From NCBI RefSeq assembly GCF_004355185.1, contig NZ_CP037921.1:124001-188000 (forward strand): 64,000 nt of DNA. The letters run 5' to 3'. Of the stretch, positions 10,001-20,110 are shown piece by piece (positions within the stretch are counted from its first letter, which is position 1; every line of letters begins with the position of its first letter). The notes under the pieces are model-generated. The model was not told the origin of the DNA. It saw only the letters and a list, made by a program, of their open reading frames with translations, and searched no databases. Position numbers and translations under genes: made by a program. This stretch comes from Hymenobacter radiodurans (lineage in GTDB: Bacteria; Bacteroidota; Bacteroidia; Cytophagales; Hymenobacteraceae).

Positions 10001-10162
10001 GCCCGGCGCTTCGGTCTGCACCTCCACGTAGGGCGGCGCAAACTCCGGGAACACGTCCAGGGGCGTGTTGCGCACCACCTGCAGGCCGGCCACCAGCAAG
10101 ACGCCAAACAAGATGACGACCACCAGCCGCAGCCGCAGTGCCGATTCGATTATCCACTTCAT
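7082..10162 (-). CDS. Heavy-metal RND efflux pump, inner-membrane permease (system 1)
   Basis: This 1026-residue protein has the RND layout: TM1 near 10-30, a large periplasmic loop, TM2-6 around 335-510, a second loop, and TM8-12 to the end. [15 protein letters not shown] near 400 is the heavy-metal (HME) signature in the TM4-TM5 region, with the proton-relay acidic residues. The N-terminal [22 protein letters not shown] is typical of the CusA/CzcA group (compare also [15 protein letters not shown]). It exports a metal cation from periplasm or cytoplasm using the proton gradient. The frame is intact, unlike the other two pumps here. It follows its adaptor and outer-membrane genes in one minus-strand operon. 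The metal cannot be decided by eye. Confidence 0.9.
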   Translation of the reverse strand: MKWIIESALRLRLVVVILFGVLLVAGLQVVRNTPLDVFPEFAPPYVEVQTEAPGLSTAEVEALVSVPLENALNGTPEVKKIRSKSVLGLSSVVLYFPQGIDINNARQAVQERLARVAPTLPGVARPPVMLSPLSSTSRVLKIGVSSDSLTQVEMTTLARWSIRPRLMAVPGVANVAIWGQRDRQLQVLVNPEQLRTLGLTLVEVEKAAADATTLAGGGFIDSPNQRLAVSQSSAIQTAADLAQMPVTFRNGVSLKLGEVAQVVEGFPAPIGDAVINDGPGLLLIVEKQPGANTLDVTRQVEAALNAMRPGLKGLEIDSTIFRPATFIEMSLSNLNKSLLIGCVLVVLVLLFFLYEWRTALISALALPTSLIAAALALRYSGKTIDTMVLAGLIIALGEVVDDAIIDVENIMRRLRLNKEAGSPKTSFAVVYEASMEVRSAVIYGSVIVALVLLPIFLLPGLSGAFFQPLAFAYVLAILASLFVALTLTPALALLLLPKAAEKESKDAPVVAWLKRRYARVLPGLLARPKRVAWSLTGVAVVSMLLVPFFGQEFLPNFKEYDFLMHWVEKPGTSLQAMSRITVRASKELRAIPGVRNFGAHIGRAEVADEVVGPNFTELWISVDPKVDYEGTVAKIQEVVDGYPGLYRDLLTYLRERIKEVLTGTSATIVVRIFGPDLDQLYAKAKEVGSKLEGVEGVVDLKVQQQTLVPQIQVKMKPEAAARFGLSPGTVLQAISTLVKGRKVGEIYQEQKIFDVAVWGQPAVRSDFGAVRELLIGLPGGGAVPLKEVADVRIVPTPNEITREASSRRIDVTLNVRGRDLGSVARDVQAQVDGVAFGNGYHPEILGEYAERQASQNRMALLVCLSLIGIFLVLYTDFGTVRLATLGILSLFFAVSGCLLAAFLTGGVLSLGSIVGFITVLGVAARNSIMLVSHYQHLEREEGMPFSRELVIRGSLERVSPIIMTALTSVLALLPIILAGNEPGAEIEHPMAVVILGGVITSTVLNLLGMPALYWAFGRAKGAKEAS

Positions 10163-10260
10163 AAGTCTAGGCTAAAGGGCTGAGCAGCGAGATGGGCGAA
10201 GGGGAAAAAACTCCACTGAAGCTTTTACCCACGCCGCCATTCGCGCACGCAACCACAGGG

Positions 10261-11478
10261 TTAATGGCTGCCGCCAAATTCGGTTCCGAACAACTCCGCC
10301 GCGCCGTCGGTCACAACCTCCGCGCCGGCTTTTACGCCCCGCGAGATGACGATTTGGTCCCCCACCGCCCGCTGCACTTCCACCCGCTGGCGGGTGTACT
10401 GCCGGGGCTTGGTGCGCACGTACACCCACTGCCCGCCCGAGGCGTCGTAGAGCAGCGCCGCCGCCGGAATGGTCAGCGCCGGCGTACTGGCCGCCGCTCC
10501 CGCAGCGCCGTTCGTGGCGCCGCCGGCCGCGTTGCCCAGCCTCACGTCCACGGCCACCCGCTCGCCGGGCCGGAACGCCTCGTCGGAGTTGTCAATTTCG
10601 TAAAACACGTCGGCCGTGGCCGTCCCGGCCGTGCCCCCGAGGGTGGGCGCTTCCACCGGCCGGGCCTGGCGGGGGGCACCCCCGTTCAGGGGCCGCACGG
10701 TCACGGATTGCTCCTTGCCCAGCCGGCGCAGGTCGCCCACAAACAGCGGCACGCGTACCCAAACCTTCGTAAGGGACGCTAACTCCACTAATACCGTGTT
10801 GGCTGTTACCACTGAGCCAGGCGCTACTGTCACGCGCTGCACCACCCCGCTCAGGGGCGCTTTGATCGGCAAGGCTTGTCCACCACCAACTCTACCGTTC
10901 AGCGCGCTCTGGCGGGCGCGGGCATCGGCCAGGGCCCGTTGGGCCAAGGCCACGTCGGCGCGGGCATCGTCGCGGGCGCGCACGCTGCCGGCGCGGTCGG
11001 CCAGCAGCTCCTCGGCCCGCTGCAGGCGGGCCTGGGCTACCTGTAGCTGCGTGCGGGCCTGATCCGTGCCCTGGTCCAGGGTGAGCAGGTCGCGCTCGGC
11101 GGGCAGCGGCACCAGCTGGTAGAGGGTCTGACCCTGCCGCACGCGCTGGCCGGCCGTGATCGTGGCACCCCCGCGCAGCGTGCCCTGCACGGGCGCCACG
11201 ATGGTAACGGCCTGGCCCGGCACGGCTTGAATCTCGCCGCCTACCTCGCGGGTGGCCTGCACGTTATCCGTTTTGATGGCCACGGTTTTAATGCCCAGCC
11301 GCTGTTCCGCCTGCTCGGTGATGGTCACGGTGGTCAGGTCCGATTCCTTGACCGGGTTGGCGATCTCGGAAGGGCTGACATGCTTAACGGCTTCTTCTTT
11401 GACACAAGCAGTGACTAGGCCGAGCAGGCCAGCCAGCGCCACGGCGCGGGAAGCAACAAAAAGAGGGAATACGGGCAT
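10261..11478 (-). CDS. RND periplasmic adaptor lipoprotein (system 1)
   Basis: This is a 405-residue membrane-fusion protein. The likely start is ATG 11478, because the longer frame would need a TTG. A lipobox (GLLGLVTAC) ends near residue 25, giving a lipid-anchored periplasmic protein. Residues ~60-130 are barrel-sandwich/lipoyl (TIVAPVQGTLRGG), followed by an alpha-hairpin rich in Ala, Arg and Gln (~140-205), then a second lipoyl half (IKAPLSGVVQRVTV) and beta-barrel and membrane-proximal domains. It couples the permease to the TolC-like channel. It lies 98 bp upstream of the permease and 19 bp after the channel gene. Confidence 0.88.
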   Translation of the reverse strand: MPVFPLFVASRAVALAGLLGLVTACVKEEAVKHVSPSEIANPVKESDLTTVTITEQAEQRLGIKTVAIKTDNVQATREVGGEIQAVPGQAVTIVAPVQGTLRGGATITAGQRVRQGQTLYQLVPLPAERDLLTLDQGTDQARTQLQVAQARLQRAEELLADRAGSVRARDDARADVALAQRALADARARQSALNGRVGGGQALPIKAPLSGVVQRVTVAPGSVVTANTVLVELASLTKVWVRVPLFVGDLRRLGKEQSVTVRPLNGGAPRQARPVEAPTLGGTAGTATADVFYEIDNSDEAFRPGERVAVDVRLGNAAGGATNGAAGAAASTPALTIPAAALLYDASGGQWVYVRTKPRQYTRQRVEVQRAVGDQIVISRGVKAGAEVVTDGAAELFGTEFGGSH

Positions 11479-11497
11479 AGGAGAGGACAATTAGAGA

Positions 11498-12919
11498 TTA
11501 AAACCGGCCGCCCACGGCGTAGCGTAGCCGGGCCAGGGCGCGGCGCTGGTCGGCGCGGGCGTCGGCGACGCGCTGACGAGCGTCGAGCAATTGGCGGGTG
11601 GTTTCAGCCACCTGCACGTAGGGAAAGTCGCCGTTGATGAAGGCGCTGGTCGAGCGGCGCAGCGCGTCCTGCAGGCTGGGCAGGTAGCTGCGCTCCCACA
11701 GGGCTACGCTCTGCGCAGCCTGCTCGTACTGGGCATAGGCTTCACGCACGTCCAGGTTCACGGTCTGGCGCAAGGCCAGGTACTGCCAGGAAGCCTGCTC
11801 CAGTTCGGCTTTCACCCGGGAGATGCGGCCTTGGTTGCGGTTAAAAATGGGCAGACCGATGGCCGCGCCCGGCCCTAGGTGCACCGGATTGGGGTCGTTG
11901 AGGCGGGCGTTGAGCGAGAGCACGAAGGAAAACACCCGGCTCCGCTCCCACCGCAGCCGCTTGCCGATGCCCTCAATACCGATGCGGGCGGCCCACAGGT
12001 CGGGCCGGGCGGCGTAGGCCGAATCCAGCAGCACGGGCAGTGGTGGCACCGTGGTAGCCGCCGCAGGGGCCGCAGTGAACCGCACGGAGTCGGCATTTAC
12101 CGAATCCAGCCCCAAGGTGGCCAGCAGACGCAGGCGAGCCACTTGGGCGTCGCGGCGGGCGCGGTAGTAATCATCCACCGCGCGCAAGGAGTCGGCGCTG
12201 GGGGCCACGGTTTCCAGCTCGCTGGCTTCGCCCACGCGGTAGCGAGCGCGCACAATGCGCGCCACTTCGGCCCGCATGGCAATGGCCTCGCGGGCGATGC
12301 GTAGCCGCTCATCGGCCAGGGTGATGTCAGTGTACGATACCTGCGCGTCGCGGCTCACCAGCAGGCCGCGGGACACCAGGCTTTCGGCCACGCGCTGGGT
12401 TTCCAGCTGGGCGGCCCGGACCCGGCCGGGGCGCTGCCAGAGCAGATCGGAGGCGAAGTTCAACGCCAGGGACGCGGGCGAGGTGCCAAAGGCCGTCACG
12501 CCGCTGAGCACGGGGTTGGCCAGCAGGCCCGCGTCCTGCAGGTCAGCCTGCGCCAGAGCCAGCGCACTTAGGTCGGCCTGAAAGGCGGGGTTGCGCGTCA
12601 GGGCCAGGTTCACGGTTTCGTCCTCGCTCAGGCCGTCCTGCAGGTTGGGCAGCGCAGGAGCCGGGGCGCGGGCCGTGCGGGCCGCGCCCAGCTCGTAGCC
12701 GGCCCGGGCCCGCAGGCGCTGGGCCACGTGCTCACGGGTGTAGGTGGACTTGGTGCCGGCGCAGCCCGTCAGCAGCAGGGGCAGCGCCAACAGCCAGAGG
12801 CCGCGCCAGCGGGGTGAGGTAACCAGGGGAACAGGGGTTTGATTCAGGGAGGTAACGGTCACGGCAACGGGTAGTGGGGCATCGGAAAAAGAACGTGCAA
12901 CGGCTGCATCGCGGGGCAT
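11498..12919 (-). CDS. TolC-family outer-membrane efflux channel (system 1)
   Basis: As annotated this has 473 residues, but about 50 residues precede the lipoprotein signal (LWLLALPLLLTGCAG), so the true start may be internal (a GTG or TTG) and ATG 12919 is provisional. The body shows two repeats of long amphipathic helices with outer-membrane-efflux features (ETVNLALTRNPAFQADLSAL; LDVREAYAQYEQAAQSVALW). As a lipidated CusC/OprM-type channel it would form the trimeric exit duct. It is the first gene of the channel-adaptor-permease operon. An A+T-rich promoter region lies at 12950-13000. Confidence 0.85.
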   Translation of the reverse strand: MPRDAAVARSFSDAPLPVAVTVTSLNQTPVPLVTSPRWRGLWLLALPLLLTGCAGTKSTYTREHVAQRLRARAGYELGAARTARAPAPALPNLQDGLSEDETVNLALTRNPAFQADLSALALAQADLQDAGLLANPVLSGVTAFGTSPASLALNFASDLLWQRPGRVRAAQLETQRVAESLVSRGLLVSRDAQVSYTDITLADERLRIAREAIAMRAEVARIVRARYRVGEASELETVAPSADSLRAVDDYYRARRDAQVARLRLLATLGLDSVNADSVRFTAAPAAATTVPPLPVLLDSAYAARPDLWAARIGIEGIGKRLRWERSRVFSFVLSLNARLNDPNPVHLGPGAAIGLPIFNRNQGRISRVKAELEQASWQYLALRQTVNLDVREAYAQYEQAAQSVALWERSYLPSLQDALRRSTSAFINGDFPYVQVAETTRQLLDARQRVADARADQRRALARLRYAVGGRF

Positions 12920-13143
12920 GAAATAGGACTACTAATGAAGGTGGCAGGTTAGAATTAATTTTAATGCCATTTTAATCTCAGTGAAGTAGCACTATAGGCA
13001 GAGGTAGTGGATGCAGGAAGCGGCAGTACGCACAAGGTTAGGCGGCGTTTCTGAAGCAAATCTGTAGGGGCCCTAGAGGCATCTTAAACACCGCTTTAAC
13101 CCGAAAAAAAGCCTGAACAATCGCACCCTCATTGCCTCGTTCG

Positions 13144-13812
13144 TCATTGCTCTATTTCCTCCACCCGCAGCCCTTTGATCTCCCGACGCAGCAGCACCAC
13201 GTTGCGGGCATACACCACGATGCCCGGTACATTACCCAAAATCAGCACGTAATCCACGGGGCGGCGCAGCACGGCATAGGCCAGAATCAGGGCGGAGCCA
13301 ATCAGGCTGACCAGCCAGAAGCCCAGGGGCAGCACCGACTCGCCCTTGCGCTCGGAGTACAGCCACTGGTAGACGAAGCGCAGCAGAAAGATGGTCTGGC
13401 CCACGGCCCCTAGCACCAGCACCCCGCCCGGAATCCGGTTTTCGAGCATGGTGCGCAGACTAAAAAACGAGGTGCCGACCACAAACCAGCCAATAGCTGC
13501 TAAGGGAAACGTGTAAGCGCCCGCCCGAAAAGCGCCGTGGAGCTTGCCCCACTCGCCTAGCAGCTGCAGGTTGCGAATGTAAATGCCGTAGCTGATCAGT
13601 TGAGCCGCCAGAATAATGGGGTCGTGGCGCAGCATGCCGTACAGGATCATCAGCAACGATGAGATCAAGCTGATTTGCCAGAACCGCACCGGCACGAGCA
13701 CGCGCTTGGCCCGCTCGCTCTCAATCCACTGCAGAATAATGCGGCTCGAAAACAGCAGCTGCGCCATAAACCCGAGGCCCAAGGCAGCGGTTTGGGTGCT
13801 CACTAGCGCCAT
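13144..13812 (-). CDS. Lipid-A-disaccharide-synthase N-terminal-like (LABN) membrane protein
   Basis: This 222-residue protein consists almost entirely of membrane helices. The LABN motif occurs twice: FMAQLLFSSRIILQWIESER near 15-34 and, in the second half, VGQTIFLLRFVYQWLYSERK. The family is named for the short N-terminal piece of some LpxB proteins. Stand-alone duplicated versions usually accompany glycosyltransferases acting on polyprenyl-phosphate sugars or lipid A, possibly as flippase-like or acceptor-binding subunits (inference). Its neighbours, a two-component pair, an epimerase and an ArnT-like transferase, suit envelope lipid modification. Confidence 0.8.
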   Translation of the reverse strand: MALVSTQTAALGLGFMAQLLFSSRIILQWIESERAKRVLVPVRFWQISLISSLLMILYGMLRHDPIILAAQLISYGIYIRNLQLLGEWGKLHGAFRAGAYTFPLAAIGWFVVGTSFFSLRTMLENRIPGGVLVLGAVGQTIFLLRFVYQWLYSERKGESVLPLGFWLVSLIGSALILAYAVLRRPVDYVLILGNVPGIVVYARNVVLLRREIKGLRVEEIEQ

Positions 13813-14045
13813 TGGTCAAGGCATTTAGTAGCCCGATCAGCAACCGGTAGCAGAGGGAGAGTAAGCCAGGGGGTAAGGGATGCTAGACGTCGGCGTAAAA
13901 AAAACATTGTTTAATTTTTTATAGTGCGGGCGAAATCAGGGCGGCAAAACGCCTCAGGTTTCGGTTTCACGCGCTACGCCTGCGCACCGGCCCCGCCGCC
14001 CGGACCCAACCCTTGGACCCAACCCCGGTTGATTCGCTTAGCAGC

Positions 14046-15299
14046 TTAAAAAACAACGCGTAGTGTGTGCAGGGCCTGCTCGGGGGCGTACGCATAGTGA
14101 ATGTCAAAACCGTATAACTCGCCGATGCGCTGCACAATAGAGAGGCCCAGTCCCGGCGAATCGGAGGCCATATTATGCTTGCGAAAGCGCTCGAAAAATT
14201 GCGCCGGCTGCTCCTTTGCGGGTAAAGCCGGACCCGTGTTGGTTATTTCCAACTCCGTAGCCGTGAGCAGAACGCGCAGCAGCCCGCCCTCATGATTGTG
14301 GCGGATGGCATTGTGTAGCAGGTTGCTGACCAAGGAATCGACCAGAGCGGGGTGGAGCGGAAGCGCTGGCACGGGGGTTAGCGATACTTCCAAGCGCAGG
14401 CGCTTGGCCTGAATAAAATCTTCCAGTTGGTGCAGTTTCTCGCGCAGCACCTCCTCCAAACGGATGGGCTCGGCAGCGATGAATTGCCGATTTTCAATTT
14501 TGCTCAACAGCGTCAGGCTCTGGTGCAGCCGGGTGAGCCGCTGGGTCGCCGTGTACAGGTCACTAATCAGGGGCGCCGCGGCGGGCGGTAAATCCGGGAG
14601 TTGGAGCAGCTGCTCGAGTTTGGCTTGCATGATGGCCAGCGGCGTCCGCGTTTCGTGGGCCGCGTTCTCGGTGAACTCTTTGAGCATGGTGTAGTCGTTG
14701 GCCACGCGCTGGCTCATGCTGGTAAGCGCGCGGTTGAGCTGCGTGAATTCCTCGATGCGGGTATCGGGCAGGTGCAGAACCTGGTGGTGCCGCACGTCAT
14801 AGCCTTGCAGTTGGTGCAGGGTGCGCTCAAACGGGGCCCAGAGGCGGCGGGCCAGCCAACGGTTCAGCACCACCATCCCGCCCAGCAACGAACCCAGCAC
14901 GCCCAGTAACAACTGCAGGATAAGCCGCCGCACATCCTTGGTTTCCAGCAAGGATTTACTCAGGGACACCCACTGGGGGCGGCCCTCCAGGGGTAGGACA
15001 AAGGTCAGTTGCCGGTAGGGCTCCAGCTCATTTTCCAGGGGCTCGAGGAGCAGTACGTCGCGCAGACCCACTGGCTGGGGCGTGGCGCTGAGGCTCGTGC
15101 GCCCTTCAAAGGGCGTATTGGGCAACTTACCGGTACGCTGCACGGCCCGCGTGAGGTACTCCCGCTGCTGAAACAAGCGCTCTTCTACTTCTTCCCGCAG
15201 CGCCCACAGCACACCCACGTACAGCAGCACGCTGCCGATCGTGAACAGCAAGCCCGCCAGCAAAAGGTAATAGCGGTTGGTAGCGGCCAGTAATTTCAT
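14046..15299 (-). CDS. Sensor histidine kinase
   Basis: This 417-residue protein has two membrane helices (about 10-33 and 127-150) bracketing a small periplasmic sensor of about 90 residues. The HisKA box ENAAHETRTPLAIMQAKLEQ carries the phospho-accepting His near 215. The N-box is LVSNLLHNAIRHNHEG and the G-box is PGLGLSIVQRIGELYGFD, so it looks catalytically complete. The ATG overlaps the response-regulator stop by 4 bp (ATGA), indicating translational coupling. The signal is unknown; nearby candidates are the metal pump operon and the lipid-modification genes. Confidence 0.9.
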   Translation of the reverse strand: MKLLAATNRYYLLLAGLLFTIGSVLLYVGVLWALREEVEERLFQQREYLTRAVQRTGKLPNTPFEGRTSLSATPQPVGLRDVLLLEPLENELEPYRQLTFVLPLEGRPQWVSLSKSLLETKDVRRLILQLLLGVLGSLLGGMVVLNRWLARRLWAPFERTLHQLQGYDVRHHQVLHLPDTRIEEFTQLNRALTSMSQRVANDYTMLKEFTENAAHETRTPLAIMQAKLEQLLQLPDLPPAAAPLISDLYTATQRLTRLHQSLTLLSKIENRQFIAAEPIRLEEVLREKLHQLEDFIQAKRLRLEVSLTPVPALPLHPALVDSLVSNLLHNAIRHNHEGGLLRVLLTATELEITNTGPALPAKEQPAQFFERFRKHNMASDSPGLGLSIVQRIGELYGFDIHYAYAPEQALHTLRVVF

Positions 15300-15973
15300 T
15301 CGACGCTCAGCTTGTAACCCATTCCGTAAATGGTGCGGATATAATCGCCCGCCCCTTTTTCCTGCAGCTTTTTGCGCAGGTTCTTCAGGTGCGTATAGAT
15401 AAAATCAAACGAGTCGGCCGCGTCCGCCGCGTCGCCCCAGACGTGCTCGGCAATTGATTCCTTCGTCAGGACGCGACCGGGGTGGGCGAGTAGGTACAGT
15501 AACAGGTCGTATTCTTTCCGCGTCAGGGCCACGGGCTCACCCTTAACCAGTACCTGGCCCTGGTCGGGGAAAACGGTTAATTCCTGAAACAGGATGTGGC
15601 GGTTGCCCTGAAAGTTGCGGCGCCGGATAATAGCTCGGAGGCGGGCGCTGAGCTCGGACAGGTGAAAGGGCTTGGCCAAATAGTCATCGGCTCCCAGCTC
15701 CAAGCCCAGAACTTTATCATCCAAGGCATCGCGGGCGGATACGACCAGCACGCCGGCGGGGGAGCTATCGGCTTTGAGCGTGCGCAGTAAGTTCAGGCCG
15801 TTGCCGTCGGGCAGCGTTAGGTCGAGCAGCACGCAGTCGTACTGGTAGAGCTTGATCTTTTCGTGGGCCTGCGCGTAGTTGGCTGCCAGCTCAATCACGT
15901 ACCCGTCCTGGCGCAGGTAGTCGGCCAGGGAAGTGCGCAGGGTGGGCTCATCTTCCACAATCAGAATTTTCAC
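15296..15973 (-). CDS. OmpR/PhoB-family response regulator
   Basis: This is a 225-residue regulator. The start is taken as GTG 15973, giving V-KILIVEDEP. The longer frame adds residues with no family match. The receiver domain has the acidic pocket ED near 9-10, the phospho-acceptor D in CVLLDLTLPDGNG, and K in DDYLAKPFH. The C-terminal winged helix ends with SFDFIYTHLKNLRKKL and IRTIYGMGYKL. It is partner of the following histidine kinase. The divergent spacer to the epimerase (15974-16158) may hold both promoters. Confidence 0.92.
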   Translation of the reverse strand: MKILIVEDEPTLRTSLADYLRQDGYVIELAANYAQAHEKIKLYQYDCVLLDLTLPDGNGLNLLRTLKADSSPAGVLVVSARDALDDKVLGLELGADDYLAKPFHLSELSARLRAIIRRRNFQGNRHILFQELTVFPDQGQVLVKGEPVALTRKEYDLLLYLLAHPGRVLTKESIAEHVWGDAADAADSFDFIYTHLKNLRKKLQEKGAGDYIRTIYGMGYKLSVE

Positions 15974-16158
15974 AATAGCAGGGCTTAGGGGAAAGGCGAA
16001 AAGTAGCGAACGAATCTGAAGACTTTCTGAACCCACTGCTCTACTGCCTCCGGATACATTCTCTTGGTGGCCTAGCTACAGATATTCTTCAGAATCGGCC
16101 GTCACCTTCGCCCCCTCATTGCCGGTGTTAGTTTTTAGTCGAGTATCCCTCTTTGCTT

Positions 16159-17120
16159 ATGCCTTCGGTTTTGGTTACGGGTTGCGCCGGCTTTATTGGT
16201 TCTCACCTGTGTGAGCGGCTGTTGGCCGACGGCTATCAGGTTGTGGGCCTGGACAACTTTGATCCGTTTTATGCCCGCTCCCTGAAAGAGGCGAACCTGG
16301 GGGGCTTTTTGGCGCATCCCCGGTTTCGCTTCCACGAGCTGGACCTACGCGCCGGCCCTGACGCGTTGACCCACGCACTGGGCCAGACGACCGTAGAGGT
16401 GGTGGTGCACCTGGCGGCCAAAGCTGGTGTGGGCCCCTCGGTGCGCGAGCCAGCCGCTTACCTGGAGAACAACGTGCTGGGCACTACCCACCTGCTGGAA
16501 TGGATGCGGCTGCAGGGGATCGGTAAGCTGTTTTTTGCGTCCTCGTCCTCCGTGTACGGCAATTCGCCCCAGCGGCCCTTTCGGGAGGATCAGTCGTTAC
16601 TGCAGGCGTGTATCTCCCCCTACGCGGCTTCCAAGCTGGCCGGCGAGCAGCTGACCTATACCTACCACCACCTCTACGGGCTGAGCGTCATGAACGCCCG
16701 CTTCTTTACCGTCTTTGGCCCCCGCCAACGGCCCGATCTGGCCATCCACAAGTTTGTGCGCCTGCTGCGGGCGGGTGAGCCAATACCCGTATTCGGCGAC
16801 GGCACCACCGCCCGCGACTACACCTATGTGCTGGATACCGTCGATGGCGTGGCCAAAGGCGTCGCGTACTTACTGTCCCAACCAGCAGGCTTTCACACCG
16901 TGAACCTAGGGAACAGCCACCCTGTGAGCCTGCTAGCGCTAATTCAAGCCGTGGGCGATGCGGTCGGCATTGCCCCCAGCTGGAGTTTCAGCCCATGCAG
17001 GCCGGCGACGTGGAGGTCACCTACGCCGACATCAGCAAGGCCCAACAGCTACTGGGATATGCCCCCCAGACTTCCCTGGCCGAAGGCCTGAAGCAGTTTA
17101 TAGAGTGGGTGACCAGATGA
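16159..17120 (+). pseudogene. NAD-dependent sugar-nucleotide epimerase, one frameshift near 16977
   Basis: The Rossmann start VLVTGCAGFIGSHLCERLL follows ATG 16159 (the upstream TTG is rejected). The SDR Ser and YxxxK motif (SPYAASKLAGEQ) is present, with the GPRQRPDLAIHKFVRLL signature of UDP-glucuronate 4-epimerase/GalE-like enzymes. After GIAP the frame breaks at the C-run 16973-16977. The other frame continues with [18 protein letters not shown] to WVTR and TGA 17118-17120. Adding one C restores 320 residues, the usual family length. The substrate is probably a UDP-hexose or UDP-hexuronate. Its stop overlaps an ATGA that may start the next gene. Confidence 0.85.
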
Positions 17121-17241
17121 AACGCGCAAGACTTCTACTCCCTCCGCGACCGCGCGGCGCTGTCCGTGACGTCCGTTTTCTGTTCGTAATTTCTGCTTTC
17201 CTGCGCCCAGTTCGCTGGCTTCCCCCCTGGTCCTGCTGGTC

Positions 17242-18866
17242 GTGTGTTTGTTCAGTTGCTTTATGCACCTGGGGGCCCCCGAGGCCAGCCTGATGGAAGC
17301 ACGCAATTTCACGGCCGCCCGCGAAATTGCGGCCGGCGGCTCCTGGCTGTTACCGACCATGAACGGCGAGCTGCGGGTGGCCAAGCCCCCGCTGCCGACC
17401 TGGGCCGTAGCAGCGGTGATGCGCGTGACGGGACCGACGGAGAACCTCGGGGTACTGCGGCTGCCGGCGGCGCTAATGGCTACCCTGCTGGTGTTTTTCT
17501 TCTGGCGGCTCGCTCAGGAGCTCACCGCCGACTTGCCCGGCGAAGTGGAAGCGCCGGGCCGCACCGCCTGGCTCGCGGCGCTGGTCCTGGCCAGTAGCCT
17601 GCTGCTGCTCACGGTCGGCCGTGATGGACAGTGGGATATCTTCTCTAACAGCTTCTTGGTCGGGGCCTTATGGGGGCTCGTGCGGGGCTGGCGGCAGCGC
17701 GGCAGCGGCTACGGCTGGTTTGCGCTGGGGGGCTTATTCCTGGGGTTGAGTATCCTGAGTAAAGGACCCGTGGCGCTGTATAGCCTGCTGCTCCCCTTTC
17801 TGGGCTGCTTTCTCTCGCCCCTATCTCCCTGGCGGGCCACGGTCCGTACCCACTGGCGCGGGGGGCTCGTAGCGGCGGGCGTAGGGCTAGTGATGGGCGC
17901 AGCGTGGCCTTGGTATGTACTCTACCACGTGGCACCCGAGGCGCTGCGCGTCGCCCAACTAGAGGTGGCGGCGTGGTCGGATCGCCACGTCAAGTCCCTT
18001 TGGTACTATGGGCAGCTGCCGGTGTTCACAGGCGTCTGGGTGATCGTGGCCCTGGCCGCGCTCGTGGTGCCCTATAGCCGGCCCCGCCTTCAGCGCTATG
18101 TGCCCGTGGCGTTCACGCTGGCTTGGCTCATTACCGCGTTGGTGTTGCTAAGCGTAGTGCCCGAAAAGAAAACGCGGTACATGCTGCCCCTGCTGCCGCC
18201 GCTGGTGTTGCTGATGGGGGGCTTCTCCGGTCTTGGGAGGTCCTGTTTCGCGAGCGGGTCGTGCCCCGAGCTGACCGTTTGGTGCTCAGAAGTTGGGCGG
18301 GCTTGCTGGCGTTGGTGTGCGGGCTGATACCCGCGGCCATGGCGTTCTTCCCGCTACCTGGCTTCGACGGGCACAGTGTCCGCTTCTGGGTCGCCGTGCC
18401 CGCGTTCGGGATGCTGGGGGCCCTGGCGCTATTCTATGGCTTCCGCCGCCCCCACCCGGGCCGATTAAGTGGAATCTCCGTCACGCTGCTCGCGCTGGTG
18501 GTCACCCTGCTTATGCCCGCTTATCCGGTGTGGGAATGGCGGGACAAGGCCGGCCTGCGGCGCTTACCGCAGGTGCGCCAGCATCCCGGCCTGCAACAGC
18601 TGCCCTGGTATAGCCTTGATGAGGTGCACATCAAGCAGGTGTGGCAGGCGGGGCGCTCCATTCCCCAGTTACAGCCGGAGTGGCGGGCCGTTCCCCACCA
18701 CCCGATCGTCGTGTTTTCGCTCTCGCCGGTCGCCCCCCAGCTGCCGCTTTTCTGGCAACGGCAGGTGCACGTGCAACTAGTAGACAGTTTCTACACGGGC
18801 CGGTCCCGCGAAGCGGGGCGCTGGCTGGTGTCCCTTGTCCGGCCCAACGCGAACCCTCCCCATTAG
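17242..18866 (+). pseudogene. ArnT/GT39-83-like membrane glycosyltransferase, two frameshifts
   Basis: Residues after 17262 match the first-loop signature of dolichyl/undecaprenyl-phosphate-sugar transferases (EARNFTAAREIAAGGSWLLP, then NGELRVAKPPLPTW). Many membrane helices follow. The frame breaks at the G-run 18216-18221 and resumes as LLRSWEVLFRERVV; one added G makes it continuous to 18866. The N-terminus is also unclear: a C-run at 17222-17227 seems to separate the first helix from an ATG near 17117, so GTG 17242 is only a lower bound. Such enzymes add a sugar to lipid A or surface polymers from a polyprenyl carrier. Confidence 0.8.
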
Positions 18867-18889
18867 GTAACTTACGGTGCCTGCGGGGG

Positions 18890-20029
18890 CTATTGGCTGG
18901 TCGTTTTCTGCAAGAACTTACGCGGGGGCACCAAGAATATTTCCACGCTGGCATACGGGGCGCCGCCCAGCGTATTGTCAATAATACGCGGACGCGGGCT
19001 ACCGCGCAACAGGCTTAGGCCTTCATTCCCCTCTTCATCCAGGGCGTTGAACGAGGCATTGTAGCGGTAACCGGCTTCCAGGCCTACCCACACGAAATCA
19101 TAGATTTCCCGCTCCAGCCGCACCCGGGGCTTGAGCTCGGTCTGGCGCAGAATCAGGGTCTGCAGGCCATTCTGCAGCGGTTCGCGCAGCTTAATATTAT
19201 AGTTATAGCCGTCCACGGTATACCCCGCGAACAGCAGGGTGGTGGGCGACAGGTTGTAGCGCACCGACACACGAGCCGGAAACAGCGACTCCACGCCCCA
19301 TCGGTTGTTCCACGTCCGATTGTACAAGATAACGGGGTAGATGCTCTGACGCCCAAACGTGTAGCCAAGCTGCGCGCCCACGCCCCAGGCGAAGGTAGGC
19401 GACCGTTTCCAGCCGTAAATAAACTCACCCGACACCTTTAGATAGTCCGGCACCGACAGCTCGCCGGAGGTATAGTCGCCATTCAACTCGCCCTTCACCC
19501 GCGCGATGTACCAATGGACCTGGTCGACCGGCCGAATAGCGGCCAGCTGGGCTCCCAGCACCTTCAAGCCTTTATCTTCGAGGTCGCGGTAAAACGTGGA
19601 GGCATTAGGGCTCTTAAATTGAAACTCCTCCCGGTCGTAGTTCACGCCCAGAATCAGCTTGAGATGCGGGTGGTTGATCAGGGGCGCATAGGCCTTGATA
19701 AAGGCGCGGGCATTTTTCGTGACGGTGGTCGTCGCCCGGGCTTCGGGGTTCTGGTCCCGCAGCTTCGTGCTAATAGAGAAGTTGCTGAGCCGTTCGTAGT
19801 GCGCCACGACGCCCTTGCTCGGGCCGCTGCCCAAGACCGAAGGCACCGCGAATTCCTGGCTTTGCCCGACCTGGTTGGCCGCCGCCGTATCGGTGGCGAG
19901 GGGAGCAGGAGGCGGGTACACCGGGGTGCGCGGCGGCTGGACTTGCGCGCCCGCAGGCAGACTTAGTAGGCAGACAAGGCTGATCACAGCAAGTTGCCCG
20001 CAGCGAACAGGAAGAGCAAGGGGTCGCAT
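18890..20029 (-). CDS. Outer-membrane beta-barrel protein, DUF6268-like
   Basis: This is a 379-residue protein with a clear signal peptide (to about residue 28, ...PAGAQ). A Pro-rich linker is followed by alternating polar/hydrophobic strands with many Tyr, Trp and Arg turns (FIYGWKRSPTFAWGVGAQLG; LFAGYTVDGYNYNIKL), typical of a small outer-membrane barrel. It resembles the family I remember as DUF6268; the function is unknown. It converges with the glycosyltransferase gene, leaving a 23-bp gap, and is followed on its own strand by nothing co-directional. Confidence 0.7.
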   Translation of the reverse strand: MRPLALPVRCGQLAVISLVCLLSLPAGAQVQPPRTPVYPPPAPLATDTAAANQVGQSQEFAVPSVLGSGPSKGVVAHYERLSNFSISTKLRDQNPEARATTTVTKNARAFIKAYAPLINHPHLKLILGVNYDREEFQFKSPNASTFYRDLEDKGLKVLGAQLAAIRPVDQVHWYIARVKGELNGDYTSGELSVPDYLKVSGEFIYGWKRSPTFAWGVGAQLGYTFGRQSIYPVILYNRTWNNRWGVESLFPARVSVRYNLSPTTLLFAGYTVDGYNYNIKLREPLQNGLQTLILRQTELKPRVRLEREIYDFVWVGLEAGYRYNASFNALDEEGNEGLSLLRGSPRPRIIDNTLGGAPYASVEIFLVPPRKFLQKTTSQ

Positions 20030-20110
20030 AGCCGGGAAAAAGGGGTTAGAAGAAAAGCTAGGGTGGGCTGTGTTGAGCCCAGCCCAGCCAAATAGGTTCT
20101 ACGCGGGTGT

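Noticed and set aside
17222..18221. Phase variation at the C6 and G6 runs of the glycosyltransferase gene
   Set aside because: Tracts of six are short for phase variation, and identical one-base losses occur in many unrelated genes nearby, so error is the better explanation.
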